In this document: piece after piece, positions 6,485 through 9,905 of the stretch | Layout: every line of letters begins with the position of its first letter | Numbering within the stretch: position 1 is the stretch's first letter | NCBI GenBank assembly: GCA_023266955.1 | Contig: JAHFOH010000003.1 | Location: 1 to 16,122 of the forward strand | Origin: Nitrososphaerota archaeon | Lineage (GTDB): Archaea > Thermoproteota > Nitrososphaeria > Nitrososphaerales > JAHFOH01 | Direction: 5' to 3' | Length of the DNA stretch: 16,122 nucleotides | The notes under the pieces: generated by a model | Database searches by the model: none | Told to the model about the DNA's origin: nothing | What the model saw: only the letters and a program-made list of their open reading frames with translations | Program-made: the position numbers and the translations under genes

Positions 6485-6562
6485 TGGTACACGGGACAGG
6501 AGTCGAACCTGCCTAGAACGCCTTCGTAGGGCGGTGCCTCAGTCCAATCGAGCCACCCGTGT
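6485..6562 (-). tRNA. tRNA-Arg(ACG)
   Basis: Acceptor ACACGGG pairs perfectly with CCCGTGT; discriminator A; CCA encoded. Loop CTACGAA gives ACG, which host TadA would convert to inosine-CG to read CGU/CGC/CGA. First tRNA behind the promoter at 6586-6614. Confidence 0.93.
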
Positions 6563-6585
6563 ATATTATTTCATTCTGTATGCTA

Positions 6586-6614
6586 AGGATAACACGACAA
6601 ATTCAGTTTGTCAA
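6586..6614 (-). promoter_or_regulatory. Sigma70-like promoter for the Arg-to-Val tRNA block
   Basis: TTGACA (6614-6609), a 17-nt spacer and TATCCT (6591-6586) on the minus strand. The expected start near 6579 lies 17 nt before the tRNA-Arg 5' end. The sequence from the -10 onward (CTTAGCATACAGA, 6587-6575) recurs exactly at the promoter near 9175-9203. Confidence 0.82.
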
Positions 6615-6638
6615 GCGTAGATCCATATTTATTTCATT

Positions 6639-6715
6639 TGGCATGCCGGGATGGACTCGAACCACCATTCTGCCGGTTTGGAGCCGACCTGTTTGCCATT
6701 ATACACTACCGACAT
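6639..6715 (-). tRNA. tRNA-Trp(CCA)
   Basis: Acceptor ATGTCGG pairs with CCGGCAT (one G-T), discriminator G as in Trp tRNAs, CCA encoded. Stem GTCGG/CCGGC and loop CTCCAAA give CCA. T-arm GGTGG-TTCGAGT-CCATC. Confidence 0.93.
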
Positions 6716-6741
6716 AAATTCGTTCCACCGTACTTGGTTAT

Positions 6742-6784
6742 ACTCCCGGTGGCGGAGTAGCGACCCTGTGTTGGTTACAAGGTC
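6742..6784 (-). other. Paired hairpins downstream of the 77-aa gene, possible decayed tRNA
   Basis: On the leftward strand an 8-bp hairpin with a 7-nt loop (6784-6762, GACC...GGTC, loop AACCAAC) is followed by a 5-bp hairpin with a 7-nt loop (6758-6742, ACTCC/GGAGT). Then comes TATAACCA. Arm sizes and the CCA look tRNA-like, but there is no matching acceptor 5' half, no U33 and no T-loop. A tRNA relic or a 3' processing structure for the small gene. Confidence 0.4.
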
Positions 6785-6814
6785 TCATCCAAGGCGCTTG
6801 ATTTCCTCAGGATG

Positions 6815-7048
6815 TTAGATCACCAACTTCGCATACGGACGATGCAGGAATGGAATCCCTTGCAGACGTTCGTCATCCAGAGCTGCAAGCTCCAGCGACG
6901 GGAACATCAACACTTGATCGGCCAGACGCAATACAGCGTAGAAGTCTGGAGAGATCGCTGACGTTCTCACTTGGTACACTTCACCAACTTGTTGAGCGGC
7001 TGGTGGGATAGACGCCATTACTGGCTGTGCTTGTACTTCGATTTGCAT
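6815..7048 (-). CDS. Hypothetical protein inside the tRNA array, 77 aa
   Basis: Not recognised. The ATG at 7048-7046 follows GGAG by 6 nt (GGAGATGTTATG). The N-terminal 20 residues are Gln/Ala/Pro-rich and possibly flexible. Residues 25-77 form an amphipathic, probably compact region with DFYAVLRLADQVLMFPSLEL and the ending HRPYAKLVI. No signal peptide or membrane segment. It lies between tRNA-Trp and the Gln region and would be cut out of the tRNA transcript during processing. Confidence 0.75.
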   Translation of the reverse strand: MQIEVQAQPVMASIPPAAQQVGEVYQVRTSAISPDFYAVLRLADQVLMFPSLELAALDDERLQGIPFLHRPYAKLVI

Positions 7049-7081
7049 AACATCTCCACATTGAGTTGGACATCATTTGTA

Positions 7082-7152
7082 CAGGTTAGCAGTACGTTAG
7101 GCTGCATTCTCTGTCCTCCACGGACAGCGCTCTACACTTGAGCTATAACCTA
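7082..7152 (-). tRNA. tRNA-like element without CCA and without U33
   Basis: Acceptor TAGGTTA pairs with TAACCTG (one T-G), followed by a textbook T8-A9 and D-arm (GCTC-AAGTGTA-GAGC) and a perfect 5-bp anticodon stem CTGTC/GACAG. The loop CGTGGAG lacks U33 (the triplet would be UGG, Pro). The T arm is GCAG/CTGC with a loop that has lost TTCRA, and no CCA follows. The fold is better kept than the sequence: a decayed tRNA or a tRNA-shaped RNA with another use. Confidence 0.5.
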
Positions 7153-7155
7153 TTC

Positions 7156-7230
7156 TGGAAGACGATACTGGTGTCGAGCCAGTTCATAACGGTGTCAAAG
7201 ACCGTCGCGTTCCCGTTTCGCCAATCGTCC
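7156..7230 (-). tRNA. tRNA-Gln(UUG)
   Basis: Acceptor GGACGAT pairs with ATCGTCT (G1-U72), discriminator U, CCA encoded. Stem ACGGT/ACCGT and loop CTTTGAC give UUG. T-loop CTCGACA has C at the first position. Confidence 0.87.
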
Positions 7231-7270
7231 AAAATCTTAACCCGCTTTAACGTTCGGTGTTACCCTTTTC

Positions 7271-7354
7271 CTCTAGCGGTCAACGCGAAGGACTCGGATC
7301 AGTGAGTCCAGTACAAGGTAAGAACTTGTTCATCCGGCTCGGATACACCTAGGA
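7271..7354 (-). tRNA. tRNA-like element with a CUU anticodon loop (Lys)
   Basis: A perfect anticodon arm (7313-7329: ACAAG, loop TTCTTAC, CTTGT) with U33 and anticodon CUU. A short D-like hairpin ATCCG/CGGAT lies upstream and a strong 6-bp hairpin GGACTC/GAGTCC downstream, like a long variable arm. The T region contains TTCGCG but pairs poorly. The acceptor TCCTAGG/GCTAGAG has only four good pairs and no CCA follows. The ends are therefore approximate. Likely a decayed or unusual Lys tRNA. Confidence 0.35.
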
Positions 7355-7386
7355 TATCCTACCATTCTAACACGCTCTATGTTGTT

Positions 7387-7464
7387 TGGTGCCCCCGGAG
7401 GGATTCGAACCCACACTGTTCACGTTCTAAGCGTGCTGTCTCCTACCAGTTGGACTACGTGGGC
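7387..7464 (-). tRNA. tRNA with Leu anticodon UAG but class I body
   Basis: Acceptor GCCCACG pairs with CGGGGGC (one A-G), discriminator A, CCA encoded. Stem CACG/CGTG and loop CTTAGAA give UAG (Leu). T-arm GTGGG-TTCGAAT-CCC. At 78 nt there are only about 5 variable-loop bases, whereas Leu tRNAs normally carry a long variable arm. Charging by LeuRS is therefore not assured. Confidence 0.85.
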
Positions 7465-7504
7465 AATAGGCTGTCTTATAAGGCGAACAGCGACCTGTCT
7501 TGCT

Positions 7505-7582
7505 TGGTGGGCCATGAAGGATTCGAACCTTCAACATTCTCCTTTTGAGAGAGACACGACTACCAGATTGCGTCAATGGCCC
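7505..7582 (-). tRNA. tRNA with Leu anticodon CAA but class I body
   Basis: Acceptor GGGCCAT pairs perfectly with ATGGCCC; discriminator A; CCA encoded. Stem TCTCT/GGAGA and loop CTCAAAA give CAA (codon UUG). T-arm GAAGG-TTCGAAT-CCTTC. It is 78 nt with a short variable loop, again not the usual class II Leu form. The 40-nt gap to the next tRNA (7465-7504) shows nothing clear. Confidence 0.85.
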
Positions 7583-7590
7583 GATGAATC

Positions 7591-7773
7591 TTACTTCGTT
7601 CTGTACTTCCAGTCAAGAAGAAATTTCTCGATGCCTTTCGCTGCTACGCCCAGCTTAGCAGCACGCAGCGATGCGTGGTAGCTTGCCTTGGCCAGCTTGG
7701 CGAAGGTTTCCAACGCTTGCGGAGCAAGACGTTCGTCTTCGCGATCCTTCTGTGCAAACTTGAATAGTGCCAT
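7591..7773 (-). CDS. Hypothetical small basic protein, 60 aa
   Basis: Not recognised. The ATG at 7773-7771 follows AAAGGAG by 8 nt. The protein MALFKFAQKDRED is rich in Lys, Arg and Ala and looks helical throughout (QALETFAKLAKASY, AAKLGVAAKGIEKF), ending DWKYRTK. It could bind nucleic acid, but no motif supports that. It lies within the tRNA array between the Leu(CAA) tRNA and the element at 7805. Confidence 0.75.
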   Translation of the reverse strand: MALFKFAQKDREDERLAPQALETFAKLAKASYHASLRAAKLGVAAKGIEKFLLDWKYRTK

Positions 7774-7804
7774 CGTATTTCTCCTTTATCAATTACTAAA
7801 TAGG

Positions 7805-7877
7805 CCCCCGAGAACGGAATTGAACCGTTACCTCCCGTGCGGCGCCGGTGTGCAGACCCACTTACACTACTTCGGGG
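7805..7877 (-). tRNA. tRNA of uncertain identity, anticodon arm irregular, no encoded CCA
   Basis: Acceptor CCCCGAA pairs with CTCGGGG (6 of 7), D-arm GTG/CAC with GG in the loop, and a canonical T-arm AACGG-TTCAATT-CCGTT support a real tRNA. The 3' end reads GCCT, so CCA must be added. The anticodon arm is irregular: ACCG/CGGG closes an 8-nt loop GCGCCGCA, or a 7-nt loop CGCCGCA (CCG, Arg) with a G-G mismatch. No U33 in either. Confidence 0.6.
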
Positions 7878-7887
7878 AAATTAAATT

Positions 7888-7996
7888 GAATGACTCAAGG
7901 TTACGAGTAGTGGACACTGCCCCTCCTATAGTCGTTCTGCTATTTTATCTCCACAACAATAACAGACGCTTTGGCTATAAGCAAGGCCAGTCATTC
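7888..7996 (-). other. 109-nt structured spacer closed by an 8-bp helix
   Basis: GAATGACT (7888-7895) pairs exactly with AGTCATTC (7989-7996), bracketing the whole gap between tRNA-Ser(UGA) and the element at 7805. Inside are AGTG-GAC-ACT and GGC/GCC hairpins. There is no T-loop or CCA. A very short frame (GTG at 7917, 16 codons, stop at 7867) has AGGAGG in front of it. Possible small RNA, tRNA relic or processing platform. Confidence 0.4.
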
Positions 7997-8001
7997 AAAA
8001 T

Positions 8002-8091
8002 TGGAGGCGCATGAAGGAATCGAACCCTCACCGATTCATCACCAGTGGCCGGGGGTTCAAGCCCCGTTTGTACCCTTTGTAGCCACACGCC
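8002..8091 (-). tRNA. tRNA-Ser(UGA)
   Basis: Class II, 90 nt. Acceptor GGCGTGT pairs with ATGCGCC, CCA encoded. A perfect stem CGGGG/CCCCG with loop CTTGAAC gives UGA. The variable arm forms CACTG/CGGTG. T-arm GAGGG-TTCGATT-CCTTC. The discriminator is U rather than the G of typical bacterial Ser tRNAs. Confidence 0.92.
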
Positions 8092-8204
8092 TTGAAACTC
8101 AAAATTCAGCGCTTAGCATGAGGACTCTTACCCCAGTCATTTTACCTCCCGCTTCAGCTATAGAGGAACTGTTTACTTTCTGCGACCGTCGTTGCAGTTA
8201 ATTT
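8092..8204 (-). other. 113-nt spacer between the two Ser tRNAs
   Basis: No tRNA. Small hairpins are present (GACT/AGTC with an 8-nt loop at about 8122-8137; AACTG/CAGTT at about 8164-8198). A 13-codon frame with ATG at 8140-8138 and GGGAGGT just upstream (8150-8144) ends at 8099. Whether it is translated is unknown. Confidence 0.3.
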
Positions 8205-8293
8205 TGGAGGATGGCGCTGTAGTCGAAACAGACCCAATTGCTCAGGCAGTACGCTTAGCAGGCGGCTCCTACGACCCCGTAGGTTCACCATCC
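8205..8293 (-). tRNA. tRNA-Ser(GCU)
   Basis: Class II, 89 nt. Acceptor GGATGGT pairs with GCCATCC; CCA encoded; discriminator U. Loop CTGCTAA gives GCU (codons AGC/AGU). Long variable arm, then T-arm TCTGT-TTCGACT-ACAGC. It starts 12 nt after the predicted start of the promoter at 8312-8340. Confidence 0.9.
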
Positions 8294-8311
8294 AAAATAG
8301 ATCCGGGGTTC

Positions 8312-8340
8312 ACAGTACCGTGTACTTTGGAATCTGTCAA
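8312..8340 (-). promoter_or_regulatory. Sigma70-like promoter for the Ser-to-Trp part of the tRNA array
   Basis: TTGACA (8340-8335), 17-nt spacer, TACTGT (8317-8312). The start is expected near 8305, just before tRNA-Ser(GCU). The -10 is weaker than at the other promoters and the CTTAGCATACAGA block is absent. Confidence 0.7.
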
Positions 8341-8380
8341 CCCCTGATGTGATTTCCCCTTTCGTACCCCGGTCATCCCT

Positions 8381-8407
8381 CCACGGGAAGTGGGGAGTCG
8401 AACCCCC
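8381..8407 (-). tRNA. tRNA 3' remnant (T-arm only)
   Basis: GGGGG-TTCGACT-CCCC (8407-8392) is a perfect T-arm, followed by a small CCAC/GTGG hairpin (8393-8381). Only about 22 nt lie between it and the 3' end of tRNA-Lys, so no anticodon or acceptor half exists. There is no CCA. A deleted tRNA. Confidence 0.6.
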
Positions 8408-8429
8408 GCCGTATGGTTTGTCACATGTT

Positions 8430-8500
8430 TGGTTGTAGGAGGGAGACTCGAACTCGCCGCCGTTCGGCTTAAAAGGCCGGTGTGCAATCACTACACTACA
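8430..8500 (-). tRNA. tRNA-Lys(UUU)
   Basis: Stem CGGC/GCCG and loop CTTTTAA give UUU. Discriminator A, CCA encoded. Acceptor TGTAGTG pairs with TCCTACA at five of seven positions. T-loop TTCGAGT is canonical but its stem has a C-C mismatch. The D-arm GTG/CAC is short and lacks the usual GG. At 71 nt it is small. It is the first tRNA after the 73-aa gene, whose stop lies 13 nt upstream. Confidence 0.78.
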
Positions 8501-8512
8501 ATCCCATATCCT

Positions 8513-8734
8513 TCAATACCACCGCATGCACTCTGTCAAGTAATCTCGCACTGACCAATAGTACATGAAGTCTACACCGTACTTCTCAACCGTTTCCATC
8601 TGTGTGGTGAGAAGCTTAACCTCTTCTTGAAAGTCTGTCAACAGGTTTTTGCCGTCTTCCAACATCTTCTGCACGTATGCTTGGATGTGTTCTGGGCTAC
8701 CTTGAAGCCAGAACTCTACATGGTGGATGAACAT
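8513..8734 (-). CDS. Hypothetical protein, 73 aa
   Basis: Not recognised. The ATG at 8734-8732 follows AAGGAG by 8 nt. The protein begins MFIHHVEFWLQGSPEHIQAY and is mostly helical with acidic stretches (DFQEEVKLLTTQMETVEKY, possible coiled coil at about 33-52) and an aromatic-rich end (FMYYWSVRDYLTECMRWY). No membrane or metal motif is convincing. It is the second gene after the promoter at 9175-9203 and leads directly into the tRNA array. Confidence 0.75.
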   Translation of the reverse strand: MFIHHVEFWLQGSPEHIQAYVQKMLEDGKNLLTDFQEEVKLLTTQMETVEKYGVDFMYYWSVRDYLTECMRWY

Positions 8735-8758
8735 CTGTCAACTCCTTTCTGAAAAATT

Positions 8759-9070
8759 TTATACTCCGTGGAGCTTGAACACTGGAGCCACGTTTTCTTC
8801 CTCATCTTCACCCGCTGGGGCTTCCTCTTTCTTGAGGGCGATGTCGGCGCGCTTCATCTCCATGAACAATTTGATCAAGTCTATTTGCATCTTGAACTGC
8901 TTGTCAAGGGGAATTCCGTCCATGTTCGAAATTTCGATTGCACGGGTCACTGCTGGCCCGAAATGTTTCTTCAATAGACGCAAGCCGATTTCCAGCTCAG
9001 TCTTCGTGATCCCGCGTGCTGCCAACTCGGCGTTGGTAGGACGGCCACCCTTGTTCTTTGTATCTGACAT
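8759..9070 (-). CDS. Possible small terminase or DNA-binding protein, 103 aa
   Basis: Start at the ATG at 9070-9068, which has GAGGTGG 4 nt upstream; a longer in-frame start at 9136 lacks a ribosome site. The N-terminus MSDTKNKGGRPTNAELAARG contains an AT-hook-like GGRPTN (about 9-14). A helical middle (TELEIGLRLLKKHFGPAVTRAIEI, MQIDLIKLFMEMKRADIAL) and an acidic tail (GEDEEENV) before VFKLHGV follow. Basic N-terminus, helical core and acidic tail are common in small terminase subunits, and terL is downstream on the same strand, but the similarity is general. It could be another DNA-binding protein. Confidence 0.7.
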   Translation of the reverse strand: MSDTKNKGGRPTNAELAARGITKTELEIGLRLLKKHFGPAVTRAIEISNMDGIPLDKQFKMQIDLIKLFMEMKRADIALKKEEAPAGEDEEENVAPVFKLHGV

Positions 9071-9107
9071 ATGCCACCTCGAATCGAGTGTGAATGGTAG
9101 ACTTACA

Positions 9108-9127
9108 GATCGAAAGGAGGTACGATC
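9108..9127 (-). promoter_or_regulatory. Leader hairpin with anti-Shine-Dalgarno loop
   Basis: In the leader of the gene at 8759-9070, GATCG and CGATC (9127-9123 and 9112-9108) close a 10-nt loop TACCTCCTTT. The loop contains ACCTCCTT, the sequence at the 3' end of 16S rRNA that binds ribosome sites, and can pair with GAGGT upstream of the start codon. Structure is seen; a control role is inference. Confidence 0.45.
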
Positions 9128-9150
9128 ATGCTCCATCCACGAAACCGCTT

Positions 9151-9165
9151 GACAGATTTACTGTC
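9151..9165 (-). promoter_or_regulatory. Operator-like palindrome after the promoter
   Basis: A perfect 5-5-5 inverted repeat, GACAG-ATTTA-CTGTC, about 10-25 nt after the expected transcription start of the promoter at 9175-9203. It could be a repressor site or a small RNA hairpin. Confidence 0.4.
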
Positions 9166-9174
9166 TGTATGCTA

Positions 9175-9203
9175 AGTATACCATGGGTATGGCACTTTGT
9201 CAA
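9175..9203 (-). promoter_or_regulatory. Near-consensus sigma70-like promoter, leftward
   Basis: TTGACA (9203-9198), 17-nt spacer ending TGG, TATACT (9180-9175). TGG before the -10 gives an extended -10 element. The stretch just upstream (9204-9233) is very A+T-rich and holds a 7-bp palindrome, like an UP element. Drives the 103-aa and 73-aa genes and probably the start of the tRNA array. Confidence 0.85.
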
Positions 9204-9212
9204 GGGGCTATA

Positions 9213-9233
9213 GATTATTTTGCTATAATAATC
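9213..9233. repeat. AT-rich inverted repeat
   Basis: GATTATT and AATAATC with a 7-nt loop, at the 3' end of the zinc-ribbon gene and just upstream of the leftward promoter. It can act as a weak terminator hairpin, an operator or an UP element. Confidence 0.45.
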
Positions 9234-9438
9234 AGTCACTTTCTCCTGTCGGGGTCTTGCACGCATCGGTCGCACCGGATTGTGGGTTATTCCCACCTAC
9301 GTACTCATGGTATTCTCTGGGGTTACTGCTTGCTCCACGGCAAACACCACACAGGTCATCTTCTTGCTTGGTCAAAGGGTTGATGGCAATGGTGTCTTTC
9401 ACGAAGAGCAGGGCATTACACGCTCTGCATCGGCTCAT
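9232..9438 (-). CDS. Small zinc-ribbon protein, 68 aa
   Basis: Two Cys pairs, C4-x2-C7 and C30-x2-C33 (SRCRACN and LCGVCRG), form a likely zinc-binding ribbon over the first 35 residues. The C-terminal half is polar, Gly/Asn/Ser-rich and probably flexible. Start ATG at 9438-9436 follows AAGGAGG by 6 nt. Small phage zinc ribbons often bind nucleic acid or host proteins, but no partner is shown. It lies at the end of a long structured leader from the promoter at 9794-9821. Confidence 0.75.
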   Translation of the reverse strand: MSRCRACNALLFVKDTIAINPLTKQEDDLCGVCRGASSNPREYHEYVGGNNPQSGATDACKTPTGESD

Positions 9439-9488
9439 CTAGAGCCTCCTTACTGGATTGGTTAAGTTATTTGGTTATTGAATCGCTT

Positions 9489-9616
9489 CACCCTCATGAA
9501 ACGAGTTTTGGAAGGGAACGGATAGAGAAGTCCCTAGAGAAGCCATACAGAATTGCTCTGCCTAAGACCTCTCTAGTTCTCCATCCGTCTTACACCGCTC
9601 ATGAAACTGAGATTGG
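9489..9616. repeat. Imperfect direct repeat in the structured leader
   Basis: CACC-CTCATGAAAC-GAG (9489-9505, then TTTTGG) recurs as CACCGCTCATGAAACTGAG (9593-9611, then ATTGG), about 104 nt apart. The two copies flank the long hairpin at 9518-9588. Could be a protein-binding site, a recombination trace or part of the RNA fold. Confidence 0.5.
9518..9588. ncRNA. Long stem-loop, candidate structured RNA
   Basis: ACGGATAGAGAA (9518-9529) pairs with TTCTCCATCCGT (9577-9588), 11 of 12 bp. After a 4-nt bulge, CTAGAGA (9534-9540) pairs with TCTCTAG (9570-9576). The 29-nt apical loop holds a small CAGA/TCTG hairpin (9548-9560). With two further hairpins next to it (9623-9638 and 9657-9671) it forms a chain in a 330-nt non-coding stretch. 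Strand is probably minus, since the leftward promoter at 9794-9821 reads into it; the fold itself is possible on both strands. Confidence 0.5.
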
Positions 9617-9622
9617 TGAGGG

Positions 9623-9638
9623 GTAGGCATGGGCCTAC
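9623..9638. other. Hairpin in the structured leader
   Basis: Perfect 6-bp stem GTAGGC/GCCTAC with loop ATGG. Confidence 0.5.
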
Positions 9639-9656
9639 ATCGGATGACTGTCATTC

Positions 9657-9671
9657 CCCTTGACACAAGGG
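9657..9671. other. Hairpin in the structured leader
   Basis: Perfect 6-bp stem CCCTTG/CAAGGG with loop ACA, inside an outer GACT/AGTC pair (9646-9649 and 9673-9676). No T-run follows on either strand, so not a standard terminator. Confidence 0.5.
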
Positions 9672-9725
9672 TAGTCTCCACGCTATAACAGTCTACGAGA
9701 TCAGCTTGGGCTTGTGGACACCTCT

Positions 9726-9773
9726 TCATACCCAGTACATCCATAGGCCGGTGAGTGAGCGTTTCCGCGACAT
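9726..9773 (-). CDS. Possible leader peptide, 15 aa
   Basis: ATG at 9773-9771 follows AGGAGA (9782-9777) at the right distance, just after the predicted start of the leftward promoter. The frame MSRKRSLTGLWMYWV ends at TGA 9728-9726 and is followed by a chain of hairpins before the zinc-ribbon gene. The layout resembles attenuator leaders, with two Trp codons and one Tyr near the end. It may also be chance. No protein evidence. Confidence 0.35.
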   Translation of the reverse strand: MSRKRSLTGLWMYWV

Positions 9774-9793
9774 TTCTCTCCTATGACCCGAGA

Positions 9794-9821
9794 ACTATAC
9801 CACGGAATTCTCAAAAGTCAA
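9794..9821 (-). promoter_or_regulatory. Leftward promoter of the divergent pair
   Basis: TTGACT (9821-9816), 16-nt spacer, TATAGT (9799-9794), with GTGG before the -10 (extended -10). Spacer and -10 nearly copy those of the rightward promoter at 9850-9877. Reads into the structured leader and zinc-ribbon gene. Confidence 0.7.
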
Positions 9822-9836
9822 TACCCACGCCAAAAT

Positions 9837-9865
9837 ATTCTCCATTCACTTGACAAATGGAGAAT
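9837..9865. promoter_or_regulatory. Operator-like inverted repeat over the rightward -35
   Basis: A perfect 10-bp inverted repeat, ATTCTCCATT (9837-9846) and AATGGAGAAT (9856-9865), with a 9-nt centre containing the -35 box. A dimeric regulator bound here would block the rightward promoter. Confidence 0.6.
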
Positions 9866-9877
9866 CTGTGGTATAGT
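9850..9877 (+). promoter_or_regulatory. Rightward promoter of the divergent pair
   Basis: TTGACA (9850-9855), 16-nt spacer ending GTGG, TATAGT (9872-9877). Start expected near 9884, leaving a 20-nt leader before the gene at 9906. Likely the early promoter of the whole right-hand block. Confidence 0.82.
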
Positions 9878-9905
9878 GGTCACTCAATTTCACAAGGAGA
9901 ACCCA

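Noticed and set aside
7921..7940. Resemblance of the minus strand to a T7-type promoter (ACGACTATAGGAGG)
   Set aside because: Only a partial match, no phage RNA polymerase gene visible, and it lies within a structured tRNA spacer.
5156..8500. Regular recurrence of TTGG and GAACC-type blocks that might suggest CRISPR repeats
   Set aside because: These are the reverse complements of tRNA CCA ends and T-arms, with variable lengths and no constant repeat.
9128..9175. Plus-strand 15-codon frame with AAGGAGG in front
   Set aside because: It lies antisense to the leader of the 103-aa gene with no plus promoter; the purine-rich site is explained by the leader hairpin loop.
9562..9744. Minus-strand open frame of 60 codons in the structured leader
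   Set aside because: No ribosome site before its start and the region folds into strong hairpins; treated as non-coding.
9783..9905. Longer start for the first rightward gene at 9783
   Set aside because: It would begin upstream of the promoter and lacks a ribosome site; ATG at 9906 has AAGGAGA.
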